From: Eudorina sp. 2006-703-Eu-15
Lineage: Eukaryota > Chlorophyta > Chlorophyceae > Chlamydomonadales > Volvocaceae
Assembly: GCA_003117195.1 (NCBI GenBank)
Contig: BDSI01000094.1
Coordinates: 248,001-312,000, forward strand
Length of the DNA: 64,000 nucleotides
Reading direction: 5' to 3'
Shown here: positions 11,601 through 23,399 of the stretch, in pieces
How the letters are laid out: each line of letters starts with the position of its first letter
Numbering within the stretch: the first letter of the stretch is position 1
Notes under the pieces: model-generated
Databases searched by the model: none
What the model saw: the letters and a program-made list of their open reading frames with translations, nothing else
What the model was told of the DNA's origin: nothing
Program-made: the position numbers and the translations under genes

Positions 11601-14600
11601 GGCGACGGGCGCCCCACCACCCGCCCCGGCCTCGATCACCGGCCCCGTGCGTGCTGCTACATAGCTGCATGCTGCACTTCCACTCTCTTGAGCCCGAATA
11701 CGTCGATACCCGCAAAAGATAGAGCAGTACCCCTGATCGCTTGGTCTTCTCGACGCATCTTGCCGTACTGTACGGCAGGGTTCCCGTGAGTACGGCCTTG
11801 CGGGCGTCATGATCTGGGACGCCTCCCTGGACGTCCCCGAGGGCACGCTGCTGCGGTCGGTGGCGGACCGCTGGACCAACACCACCAGGTGGGTGCGGGT
11901 GCGTGGGTGCACCGGCCAAACGGTGTGCCGTACAGTGGAAGCAAAGCGGCACCGTACACCAGCGTGGTCCCCACCTCACTTCCGGCTGAGTGTGGGTTTA
12001 CTTCAGATGGGCGCGCATTCGACCTGTTGGACCCTAGTTCCTTCCCGCCCTCCCCAACCAGACGCGCAGAACCGACTCCCGACTCCCCACCCCCTCACGT
12101 CGCCCCCACCTCCCGTGCAGGCCCTGTGGCGGCGGCTACATCGGCACGGGCCGCTGCAGCAACTCCGCGCAGTGCTGCTCCGAGTTCGGCTACTGCGGCG
12201 TGGGGGACAAGTACTGCGGCTACCGATGCAGGTCTGTATGTATGTGCGCGCGGGCGGGATATCCGGGCGGCGGCTTTCAAGTTAGGCGGGGCTAGCTGTG
12301 TGGGGGCTCTTCAGGGCGGCTGTGGGCCCAGACTTGGACCGGACGCCTTTGTCAACGAAGCCGAAGCAGATGCGGCATTCAAAGCGCATGCCCAGTCATG
12401 CATTCAATCAAGCAACGAAACCTCCCTAACCCAAACCAGTTACCGATGTATTAACAGTGGTCCACTGCAACATCATCAACAATATGACTGACTATGAATA
12501 CCCACAAATTAATAGTTGCAACCAACAGCAACGGACGGGAACAAGCGTCTGTGGTCGTCTTGCTCCAGCAGCGCGCCTCGTTGGCGCGTTTCCTAGGCGA
12601 CCGGCGAGGGCGGCCTCCTTGTGAGGGCGGGCGCCGATATCTGCGTGGCAGCCCTTCCCGGCGGTCATTGATTCCAGCTGCAGGCGGGCGGGCCCTGCGG
12701 CTGGGAACCAGGCCCTGCAATCCGATGTCGACAGCTCCGCCCTCATTCCCGGGCTGCTCAATCCCCCGCGCGTGATGCACTTCTTTACTACTGTAACTCC
12801 TCGCAGGGGCGGCCCCTGCATCCAGTACCCTTCGCCGCCGCCCAAGCCGCCAGCCCCACCACCAGCTTGCGGCAACGGAGTGGTGGGCGGTGGACGGTGC
12901 ACGCTTGCGAACGAGTGCTGCTCTTCCGCCGGTAGGTCGCGCCCCCTTCCTGGAGTCGGTTGTACGAACCGAGCTGCCTTTTGCCTGGCTACCTGTTCAT
13001 GAAAACCGCAACTGATGACCATTGACCCCACCTGCTGACGACTCTACTGAACCACCGGTCCACGCCTACGCGCCCAACACCGGTGACCCACCCCCAGGCT
13101 GGTGCGGCACCGGCGAGCCCTGGTGCGGCAGCAACTGCATGGGCGGACCCTGCTGGTACAAACCCAAGTCCCCGCCGTTACCGCCCAGCCCGCCGCCCTC
13201 TCCTGCGCCGCCGCCACCTCCGCCACTGCCGTACGGCTGCGGCGGCGGCGTGGCAGGCAACGGCACCTGCCCGAACCCGAACGACTGCTGCTCCGCGTTC
13301 GGATGGTGCGGTGAGTGGTGCACCTGCCAGGTGTTTAGAGATAAAACCCGCCCGCCCTGTCAGGTGTGTTAGCCGTATCTGATGGACCGCATCAGGCCGA
13401 TCTTTGGGAAGGCAGGTAGGTATGTGTTGCGGCGCGGAAGGGACAGCGTCCTGTGGCGCTTGTCTGCACGCGGTATACCTCTCATTTCCCACCTTGCACG
13501 GCAAGTACGACAAAATACCTTACCTGAGAGCGGACGGGCTCTCGCTGTCCTATCCATGCTTACATCTGCAAACGTCAAGGATTGACCCGCACGGGCTCCA
13601 AAACCCTCTATGACCTGTCAGACCCGCGCGGTCAGTGCTGAATGGTGGTCAAAACGTCAAGTGGCAAACCCACCGCATTCCCGGTAGGGTCCGTCGGACG
13701 TCTCTAGGGCTTCACTGCGGACCCCGCCTCATACACGACATACACCAGCTCCTCGCCCGCCCGCCGCCCTTCCCCGCAGCCAACACGCCCACGCACTGCG
13801 GCCCGGGCTGCAAGGGCGGCCCCTGCATCCCCTACCCGCCGCCGCCCCCGGGGGAGGGTGGCCCCTTGTGCGGGGACGGCAACGTGGGCAACAAGCGCTG
13901 CCTCTACCCGGACCAGTGCTGCTCCAAGGTGGGAAAAGGGCCGCTGACCTGCTTGCCTGGCTTCTTGGTCGTCTTCCTGGCTTCCTGGTGCAAGAACGTC
14001 ACCGTCAACACCATCACCTTATGACTCATAACAAACTCTTACATGGTTGGGGGTGTTTGACCCATACCTGTACATAAACCGCAACAGCTATCTGCTCCCA
14101 CTCTTCCCCTGGTCCCGTGGAAACGCCCCGGCATTCACGCTGTTTTACCCCACAAGCAAAAGCCAGTCCCTTCAATCTTGTTTCTGCAAAATAGTAAACC
14201 CTAGCATCGCACCCACTACGTTTAAGCGTGTATTACACATATGCACCACTTGTTCGAGCCTTCCCACTTTATATGCTGTGTGTACGAATATGCAGTACGG
14301 CTACTGCGCCAATGACGCGGACCACTGCACCGCCAACGCCTGTGTGGGAGGGCCCTGCTGGGCGCCGCCACCGGCTCCGCAGAGGTCGTCAAGCCCGCCG
14401 AGGACCATGCCGCCATCGCCTACATCGCCCTCTCCGAGGTCCCAGTCGCCCAGTCCTTCCGCATTGAAGCCGCCATCTCCCAAGCCGCCGTCTCCACCAC
14501 CACCACCACCACCATCCCCGAACCCGTCATCCCCTAAACCTCCGCCGCCCAGATCACCCTCACCCTCACCCAAACCGCCAAGCTCGCCGAAGCCGCCGCC

Positions 14601-15532
14601 GCCCCCTTCACCGCCGCCACAGCCCGCAAATCAAGGTTTTTGTGGCAACGGACGGGTCGGTAACGGCACCTGCCAGGATCCCAAATCGTGTTGCTCGGCT
14701 GCCGGTTGGTGTGGTGTAAACGAGGACGCCTGCTACTGGTACTGCATTGGCGGCCCCTGCTGGGAGCCGCCGCCGCCGCCCTCCAAAATTCCGCCCGGGG
14801 CCGCGGCGCCGCCCTCGCCGCCCCCGCCCGCTCCGGGTTTCACGTGGTGTGGCGACGGCGTGGTGGGCAACAAGACGTGCCGGCTGAAACACCTGGTAGG
14901 GCATGAGCACATGCGGGCGGCAGGTGCATGCAGCGAGTGCGCGCAGGTTCCTCTGGAACACGCCCTAGTATCGAAGCTCGTAGGCATCGGCTGTCTCAAT
15001 GCATGACATGTTCAGGTCCGCTGCTATGACCTGTTCAGGTCCGCGGTTATGACATGTTCAGGTCCGCTGCTATGACCTGTTCAGGTCCGCGGTTATGACA
15101 TGTATGCCCGGGTGCGCCGTAATGACCCGTATGGGTCCGCTGCATGTGATTCGATTCCGTTTTGGGACACGCACATCTATCGGATCAAGCGGTCCCGGCG
15201 GCTCCTTGCTTTCGCTTTCGCTGTGATGAATGTGCCTTGACTGGCGCAGTCACCGCCCGCTTCGTTGATTTCTGCTCCTCGTGTCCGCTGCCCTGCCCTG
15301 CCGCGTCCTCGCTCGTGCACCTCACGTTGACGTGGCATGTGCCAACCATCTATCCCCGTACCGATACCCCGTGGACCCGCCGCTGTGGCCGCAGTGCTGC
15401 TCGGCGGCCGGCTGGTGCGCCTACACGGCCGACCACTGCCTCAACTACTGCGCCGGGGGCCCCTGCTGGAAGCCGCCGCCGCCCGCACCCATTCTGCCGC
15501 CCAACGCCACTGCCGGCGCCCCTACGGGGTAA
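8618..15532 (+). CDS. Secreted GH18 chitinase with six hevein-type chitin-binding domains (paralogue A)
   Basis: Thirteen phase-consistent exons: 8618-8914, 9211-9382, 9657-9872, 10327-10422, 10824-10951, 11098-11244, 11779-11888, 12121-12231, 12807-12931, 13098-13310, 13780-13928, 14296-14895, 15395-15532 (833 residues). The first ATG is 8618. Paralogue B aligns better with ATG 8642 (M-D-x-G-R), so the true start may be 24 nt later. A signal peptide ends near residue 35 (GRAYA). Residues about 40-390 are a GH18 barrel with SIGGGG, the catalytic DGVDIDWE (Glu about 160, assembled across intron 2), MAYE and a C-terminal GVMIWD strand. Six Cys-rich hevein (CBM18) units follow, the first starting CGGGYIGTGRC. 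They are joined by Pro-rich linkers, the longest a SP/KPP tract in exon 12. Likely role: endo-hydrolysis of chitin-like polymers outside the cell. Related inducible chitin-binding matrix proteins are known from Volvox; the role here is inferred. Confidence 0.92.
11386..11420. repeat. Perfect hairpin, 16-bp arms, 3-nt loop
   Basis: GTGCACGCGACCATCC, GAT, then its exact reverse complement, inside intron 6 of chitinase A. The corresponding introns of B and C lack it, so it is a private insertion or expansion. Confidence 0.75.
15004..15147 (+). repeat. 23-bp tandem repeat with 46-bp higher-order period
   Basis: Units TGACATGTTCAGGTCCGCTG.. and TGACCTGTTCAGGTCCGCGG.. alternate twice, followed by two degenerate units. 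The array is in the last intron (14896-15394) of chitinase A and absent from B and C. Confidence 0.8.
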
Positions 15533-17492
15533 ACGTCCCTTCCCGTCGTGATTCTTCCCTCATCATTTCCCAACATGTGGTCATTCAATTATTGTATATC
15601 CACCAAATAAACATCATTGGGCGTCTTGGGTGGTATCTCATCAGTGCCTCTTGAGTGCTTGGGTGCCGCAGCCACGGGCATCGACCGACTATGTCGCTCG
15701 CACAGCCGCCGCACGCATGCAGGAAGTTGTCTTGGTTCTGTTTGCGTGGTGCTATGATTGAAGACAATACGTCAATCAACCCGGCATCCATCTGAAGATC
15801 CGCCCAGATCCGCCGGAGTTCGGCGGTGACATTTCGCTTGCTGCGTGCGTCCGTGCGTGTGGCTCTCACAGTAGCGGTCGGTACGTGTCCCGCCAGCATA
15901 CGCTCGCGTTCATGGGCAGGTAGGCAGGTCGGGTAACCCACCTTGGGGATATCGCCTAGGGATGCAATAGCTGCGTGCACCGATTCATCCCCAGCTTGGC
16001 AGCTGTTGCATCAGTGAGTTGTTGCTCGTACGTAGAGGTAGCAGGCCCAGCAGTAGGCAGGGTTAATGTAAAATAAACGTGCTGGGCACTAGCCAGCTTG
16101 ACATGGCGATCACCCTGGTTTGGTGTGCTGGGGTGCCTTAGTAGTAACCGTCATAACCGTGCCTTGCTTGCTCGTCTGCTGGTGAATGCATGGATGGATG
16201 GATTGATGTGGAGCTGGGTGGACCGCAAGAGGTGCAGGCGTCCACGCACACATGCATGCATGGTTGTCAACGAGGACACAAGGACAGGAGTCCATTTATG
16301 TTAGTGATGTTACAGTGGACCCCGCCGCCCTCGGGGGTCCAAGTTCCTATTTCGGAGTGCTGCACCCGCGCGCGCGTGGTTAATTGGACGGGCATTCCGG
16401 GAAGATCTACATGGCGGCTGATATGTGTTTCGGCGAGGAATGAAGGTGTCACTCGCCGGTTGCGGGTGCGGGGCGGTCAAAAAAGCGAGGAGGATTGGGA
16501 GCCACCGTCTCTCGCGGGCGAGCCGATCATCTATCGCGAGTGGCGCGGCGGGGTCTGGAACGGAGCACAGTGAAGGCGGGGCCCTGGATTGAGCCATTAT
16601 GGAATCTGGTGGTTCACGAGTCGTCCATTTGGTTGCTGCGCCCGGGCACTTGTCAGCATGCGCGAAGGGTGGCGGACTGGTTCGATCTGGGGCACGTTAC
16701 TCACTGGACCCTTCGCTGGTCCTTAGGCATCGGATACATGGTACGTCATCCTGTTATTGAACTTTCGGTTGTCGAGGCCTTCGCGGCGCGCCATAACGGT
16801 CTGCGACCTGAAGGGATCCGATTGCTCAAAGCCTTCCCACATTAAATACACGTAAATACAATTATTTTTATACAAAAGTTGATCTTTTCAGTTTTGTCTC
16901 CAGCTGGGAATTTAAAGACGCGGACCGGATCGTAATATCTCTAGCCAATCTCTTGCGTTCCCTTTTGCACTGCATACGGAAATACTTCTGTAGTGATAAA
17001 ATTATATATGAATGAATAGTGCAGTATTATTACTTGTATTATGTGACTGAAACAGATTCGCAAGCTTCGTAATTCGTACACAGCTTCCTAACGAACGCCA
17101 GAGGAGGTCAGAGGATAAGCCAACAGCCAAAAATTCAAGTACTTGCAACTATAATCTCGCAAGATTGTTTCTTCGGTTTGCTGGTGAATGTCGGCTCCTC
17201 CTTTGTCTGCTGCGGCTCCACTTCTTGTCTTTGCCGTACCTGGGACGGGCAGGTCGACGACCCGAACACGCTCGCTTCCACTCTAATCAAGCTGCCTGGT
17301 AATACGTTTCAATCTAGCATCGGCGGCCAGGATGTATGTTCAATCGGATTAGTGTGCTGACACACGGAACGGTTCGGAAGCGCAAATCAAACTGTCCCCG
17401 GCACATTTAAAGGAAACCTTTTACCTGGAATTGGTTTTATACACGCAACTACTAAGTTACTGCCATTGACGACGTGCGTCATCATTCACAAC
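15533..17492. other. Intergenic interval between chitinases A and B
   Basis: Contains the probable 3' UTR of A, a GTTACAG(T)GGACCCC-type repeat fragment near 16309-16340, and AT-rich DNA before B (about 16850-17150). An open frame at 16495-16845 (116 codons, no recognised family, ordinary composition) is noted but I do not support it as a gene. Confidence 0.5.
16066..16070 (+). promoter_or_regulatory. TGTAA polyadenylation motif, candidate for chitinase A
   Basis: First TGTAA in a suitable AT-rich context (TTAATGTAAAATAAAC), about 530 nt after the stop of A. TGTAA is the usual signal in volvocine algae. No transcript evidence is available. Confidence 0.4.
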
Positions 17493-20400
17493 ATGGACGA
17501 AGGGCGTCCAGCTGCCAGATGGCTTGTGGCGATAGTCTTCAGCGTTACCCTGGCGGGCACAGCATATGCTGCGCTGGTTGTAACAAGTCCAGACTCAATC
17601 ACAGGCTTGTACATTCCAGGCTGGGCTGACAACCGCGACTCGACTTCCAAATCCTTCTTCAACACCTCGGCCATCAACTTGCGGGGCGTCTCGCACTTTT
17701 ACTATGCGTTTCTTTCGATTAGAGATACCACGTATGAAGTCTACGATGATTTGGGTAACCTGGTAAGCGGCTGCATGGGTCCTCCCTGTCTGTCCCGTAC
17801 AGAGCGTGTTGCCATGTGCCTCAATCGGCCTCCCACACTCCGCACCAGTTATATCTCGTAACCAGTACTACTCAATAGTCGGCCTGCGGAAGACCTCGGT
17901 TTGATTCTTCTAATGAAGATGACTGACGCGGCACATGACGGAGCGCGATTCCGTCCTGGACTCGATCGGGTGCCGCAGCCTGCCAGAGCGAGCCTGTCAG
18001 AAAGACACACCACGGTCCCGTGCATCACCGGATGGAGTTGCCCGGATTGCCTACATACAGCATCGCACTATGACAACTTTCCCATCTTGCAAACTGAATC
18101 AGAACCTTCTGGTGGAGCTGAAGTCCCGGTGGCCAAGTGCGAAGTTCATGCTGTCCATCGGCGGCGGGGGCTTCAACCTCGACACGTGGGCCAGAGCCGC
18201 CACAGTGGGTCTCGACAGGTTCGTGGAGAGCATCATACGCGTCATGAAGACCTCGAAGGCGGACGGCGTAGACAGTGAGTGGAGGTTAAGGCATTCGGGC
18301 AATGAGGCAAATCCTTTCTTTTGGTCATCACGGATTCGGATGGGGCGGGGCACGATTGCAGGGAAAGCTGATGGATGCAGGGCCACATGCGGAGTCGGTG
18401 CGTGGGGCCCAGGTCCCGGCCATGTTCGGGTCCGCGGTCACACCGCTCCGCTCCGTCCCAACGGCGGCACAGATCCGACCGATCGGCCATAGGGCGCCGC
18501 AGACCCCAACGGCTGCTCCGTTCCGCTCCGCACCGCAGTCGACTGGGAGGCCCCGGACAAGAACACCCGCACCGCCTACACCAATCTGTGCGCCCGCCTG
18601 CGAGCGCGTCTCGATGCGGAGGGCGCCGCCGCCTCGCCGCCCCGCAAGTACTGGCTGACCGCCGCCACCGGAGCCTTTGCCTCGAAAGCAGACTCCGCCG
18701 GCTTCGACCTAGCAGCGCTGAAGAACTCGCTGGACTTCTTCAACGTCATGGCATGTAAGCGTCTTTCGCGCGTTTTGTGTTTGGTGAAGTACACTTTATG
18801 TAGGGGGTTCGGGTGGGCTATACACTGTAGTGGACTGTAGCATGAGTGCATGACGCGTGCTCCCTACTCTCCACCGACGACGAACACACAAGCAAGGAGC
18901 GTGCTTCGTATGTAGGCCACGGCGGTGCCGTGCCGGCGGCCTGTCTGTCCGATCTCCAGCATTGCATCTATCGCCCCAAGCCTTGCTGAGCTCGCTGTTC
19001 TAACCCACGGGTTCGCACCCCGCGCGCCCGATCTATCTCGCCCTGCTGTTCTGCTTTTCGTACGCACGTGCCCGGCAACTAACGCCAGACGACCTTCACG
19101 ACCCATGCTACGGGGAAACCACGACGCACTTCCATGTCTCCTGGAGCGATACCCAGAACGCGCTGAACTTCTACATCGCCCAGGGTGCGTTGCGATGGGA
19201 TGCGATGCGATGCGATGCGATGGCTGGCACATGGAGTTGCCCGTCACGACTCCGTCTGGAGGCACTGCCCTGCCTTACTTCATTCCCGTCCTCCTGGCCC
19301 GCCACCGACGCGGCTGTGACACCGGCCACACACGACGGCTGGGTTCGACGGCTTGCCTGATAGCCTTGCCGTGGCACTGCCAAGGCACGGCATGACTGCG
19401 CGACCATTAATAATAAGCACGTCTGCTGTCCCCGCCATCCACTAGTAAAGCCGCCCAAGCGACTCTATCTTGCTTTCCCCCGCTTCCGCGCTCCAAGGTG
19501 TTCCGCGGCTGCAGCTGGTGTTGGGCCTCGCCTTCTACGGCCACCAGTACACGCTGATCGACCCGTCCAGCTACATGTACCCCGCCCCCAGTGTGGAAGT
19601 GCGGCAGTGCGACAATGTGGTCATGGTGAGGGCTGTGGGTGGGTGAGGGGCGGGGGTGCCGCTCGCTGCGCGGGGCGAACGACGACGGAAGGTGTGCCAG
19701 GCAGGCAGGGCGGCATCAAGCTCAGAGATGCCGCTCCGGGCGGGGGTCCGACGGCCGCAGCGATAGTGGGGCAACGCGGCGCGAGGGTCGCTGCACGCGA
19801 CTTCAGATTCCCGATGTGTTTAATGAGAAGCCCGCCCAGGACCGCCCAAGCCCACATACTTACCAAAGGACCTGCGATGTACTTACCATATACTACGTAC
19901 TACGTACACAAGGCGATCTAACAGGACAGCCGAGCAAGATGACCGCGCCACCACCAGGCACCAGCGCGCGATGCACGTGCACAGCAGCAGGGAACTATGG
20001 AAAAACGGACGGACGCAACGGACATATTACCTGTAGTGAGTTCGGTGGCCCGCATGACAAGGCCACCTCCAGACATATTTGCCCACATCATTTTCGGCTC
20101 TGTGACCCAAACCTGTTCCCGTATGGCATCCATCCCTGTGCCCCGTCCCGCCCCGCCCCGCCACGTCCCGCATCCAGCCGTCGTACCGTGACGTCATGCG
20201 GGAGCTCCAGTCCGGTGTCGGCGGCGGTGTGTTTGTGGACGCGGCGGAGCGCAGCGCCTACTACGTGCGGGACGTGAGGTGGGTGGGCTTCGACATCCCG
20301 GAGACGATGGCGCTCAAAGTGCAGGTCAGTGAGGTGGGGTGGGGCATGGTGGGGTGGCGCGGTCGTGACGGGGACGTGAAGGCGGGAAATCGGGCGACCG

Positions 20401-23399
20401 GGACAACTAATGGCTTTGTTCCGACATTAATGGGCATCGAGATTCGAATCCTAAAACTCGTAACCAGGCGAGGGATAGGTCAGGGGTTCGGTCCTGACGA
20501 ATGTCGGTGGAGGTTCTCTCCTGAAAATTGGCACTTGAGGCGGGAGTGGTGCACCCGGCCTGATCCAATGTGGGCTCCTGGCGCTTGCTGTAGAGGATTG
20601 GAGGTGGATGAGGGTCAGATTCGGGCCCGAGACGAGCCCTCTACAGGAGGGGGAGTGTAACATCTGGTAGGCTCCCGAAAACATCTGGTTAATGTGCGCC
20701 ACGTCCTGTGATGGAAGGCGTACCAGTCATGAAAGGCCACAGTTTGCACGCACGTTGGGCATCTGCGCATACGGGAAGAGGAAGAGGATCTCCTTGTAAA
20801 TAGTGTGGGGTAGAGGCTGGTCCGTCGTGGCGCACCCCTACTTGTGCTCAGATAGACAGCCCCGGGAGGTTTGGAGCCTCTTCGTTGTCGCCCTTGCACC
20901 CGCTTGCGTCACCTTGGGCTGGGATTCGTCAATCATCCGACCTCTTTATTGACGTATCTTGCCGTACTGTACGGCAGGGCTCTCGTGAGTACGGCCTTGC
21001 GGGCGTCATGATCTGGGATGCCTCCCTGGACGTCCCCGAGGGCACGCTGCTGCGGTCGGTGGCGGACCGCTGGACCAACACCACCAGGTGGGTGCGGGTG
21101 CGTGGGTGCACCGGGCAAATGGTGTGCCGTACAGTGGAAGCAAAGCGGCACCGTACACCAGCGTGGTCCCCACCTCACTTCCGGCTGAGTGTGGGTGTAC
21201 TTCAGATGGGCGCGCATTCGACCTGTTGGACACAGTTCCTTCCTGCCCTCCCCCACCAGACGCACTGAACCGACTCCGGACTCCCCACCCCCTTACGTCG
21301 CCCCCACCTCCCGTGCAGGACCTGCGGCGGCGGCTACATCGGCACGGGCCGCTGCAGCAACTCCGCGCAGTGCTGCTCCGAGTTCGGCTACTGCGGCGTG
21401 GGGGACAAGTACTGCGGCTACCGATGCAGGTCTGTATGTATGTGCGCGATACGTAGAGGGATACCCGGGGCGGTGGCCAGCAGGGGGCTGTGGGGACCCC
21501 ACGCACCGCGGGGCTGCGGTGCACTGTGGCTCCTGAAGGCGCGTGATGGCGAGGCGGTGGGCGGAGGAGTTCGCTCGGCGGACATTAGGGAAGCAGATGC
21601 TGGGCCCCGTACCTTGCTGTAGGCCGGAGATGAAAAACAATCTCTTAGAGTGTGAGGCTAATCCCGCGGATGGCTAGGCACCGGGCTTACAGATGGCCTC
21701 TGTTAGGCAGCGGATCTGGGACGCCTATAAGATGAATGAATGAACGTTACAGCGGACCCCAAAGGGATCAAGATGTAAGTAAGCTGGCATCGGACAGAGA
21801 GAGCCTCGGAGACGTCTATCAGGTGCGTGCTACGATGTGAACTCGAGAAATTCCGCGTACGGCAACAAAGTCTCGATGCCTCAGACGGTCCACTGCAGCA
21901 TGCCTTGTCCCTTACTTCACCACACGAGTACGCCCCGGACCCAACATCGATCGCAGGGGCGGCCCCTGCATCCAGTACCCGTCGCCGCCGCCCAAGCCGC
22001 CGGCCCCACCACCAGCTTGCGGCAACGGAGTGGTAGGCGGCGGCATCTGCGCCACCGCCACCGAGTGCTGTTCGTCCGCGGGTGAGGTGTTGTAGGGCCC
22101 GCCCCTCTGGTCTCGGTGATGTTCATTTCTTGCTTGTCACGGCAAACCGTCCTTGCTTGCTTGATTAATCGCCAAAACAACCACCGACGACCCAACCCGC
22201 CTTTACTCACGCTCCCGCGTTTCGTACTGGGCTTATCTTTCACTTTAAGCCTTTCATTTTAAGCCGCGCTCTATGTCCCCGCAACCTCCACCCACAGGCT
22301 GGTGCGGGACCCAGGAGCCTTGGTGTGGTCAAAACTGTGTGGGCGGGCCGTGCTGGTACAAACCCAGGTCACCGCCGCCGTCGGCCAAGCCACCACCGCC
22401 GAAGTCGCCATCACCCAGTCCACCCTTACTGAAGCCACCACCTCCCAAGCCGCCACCTCCCCCGCCGCCGTCTCCACCACCGCCCAGCCCTAACCCGCCT
22501 CCCCCTAAACCTCCGCCGCCCAGATCACCTTCCCCCTCACCCAAACCGCCAAGCTTGTCGAAGCCGCCCTCTAGGCCACCGCCCCCGCCCCCTCCCAACC
22601 CGGGTTTCTGTGGCAACGGCCGGGTCGGCAACGGCACCTGCCAGGATCCCAAATCGTGTTGTTCGAGTGCCGGTTGGTGTGGTACGGGCGCGGACGCCTG
22701 CTACTGGTACTGTATTGGCGGATCCTGCTGGGAGCCGCCGCCGCCGCCCTCCAGAATTCCGCCCGGGGCCGCGGTACCCCCCTCGCCGCCCCCGCCCGCC
22801 CCGGGTTTCACGTGGTGTGGCGACGGCGTGGTGGGCAACAAGACGTGCCGGCTGAAACACCTGGTAGGGCATGAGCACATGTGGACGGCGGGTGCATGGA
22901 AGGGGGCCCGCACGATTCGTTCTGCCGTGTATGGTGTACAGCTGGGCAACCCTGTTAGCTCATCAATACGTAGCAACGGTCGAGAGGTCCTATAATATGT
23001 ATATATATGTGTGCTATTGCTTAGGTCACGTGGCCTTCTTATATTTCCTGACAGCATTATTGCTCGCCTGCCCTCCTGCCCCTGCTGGCCCCTTGTCTGG
23101 AGTGAGGAAGCAAACCCGCCGGACACAAAGCAGTTGCAAGTGGAACCAACAGGTGCTAGGTGACGCGTTATTAGTCGTCGTCTTACTTAGCACTAACACG
23201 CACCGCGAACCCGAATGCCTGTCGGCTGTCGCCACCACGCACTAACGCTCCCTCTTGCTCCCTCTTGAAACAATGTGGCCGCGCGTAGTGCTGTTCGGCT
23301 GCCGGATGGTGCGGCAACAGCGCCGACCACTGCCTCAACGACTGTGCCGGGGGCCCCTGCTGGAAGCCGCCGCCGCCGCCCGCGTCCATTCTGCCTTAA
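17493..23399 (+). CDS. Secreted GH18 chitinase with four hevein-type domains (paralogue B)
   Basis: Eleven exons: 17493-17762, 18103-18274, 18539-18754, 19089-19184, 19498-19625, 20178-20324, 20978-21087, 21319-21429, 21957-22081, 22298-22863, 23289-23399 (683 residues). The start is the only suitable ATG ahead of the signal peptide (M-D-E-G-R ... GTAYA). The first nine exons match A in length except exon 1 (270 against 297 nt, or 273 from A's alternative ATG), with the same intron phases. SIGGGG, DGVDIDWE and MAYD are all present, so catalysis should be intact. Exon 10 is a fusion: the second hevein unit runs straight into a long PPSP/KPPPP linker and then the units corresponding to A's fifth and sixth. 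Units three and four and two introns are missing. Several introns and exon 6 are almost identical to A, pointing to recent duplication or gene conversion. Expected to be extracellular. Confidence 0.91.
19191..19222 (+). repeat. Short TGCGA tandem repeat
   Basis: About five copies of the pentamer just inside intron 4 of chitinase B, beginning a few bases after the 5' splice site. Confidence 0.7.
21733..21775 (-). repeat. Dispersed about 45-bp repeat (GTTACAGCGGACCCC family)
   Basis: Reads AATGAATGAACGTTACAGCG then GACCCCAAAGGGATCA. Reverse-complement copies occur at 27909-27960, 29051-29097 and 29098-29144. Shorter relatives are near 6345, 16309, 27150, 28205 and 58828. This copy is in an intron of B. 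Confidence 0.75.

Noticed and set aside
14301..14573. Gly-rich minus-strand frame
   Set aside because: Reverse of the Pro-rich linker of chitinase A; similar shadows occur opposite B and C.
14296..14895. Pherophorin-like gene
   Set aside because: The PPSP tract is matrix-like, but it is flanked by hevein units in frame with the chitinase, with no pherophorin domain.
16495..16845. 116-codon frame between chitinases A and B
   Set aside because: No family match, splice partner or codon bias; it stays as an unsupported frame.
17466..17492. N-terminal extension of chitinase B
   Set aside because: The extension would begin at TTG; ATG 17493 directly precedes a normal signal peptide.
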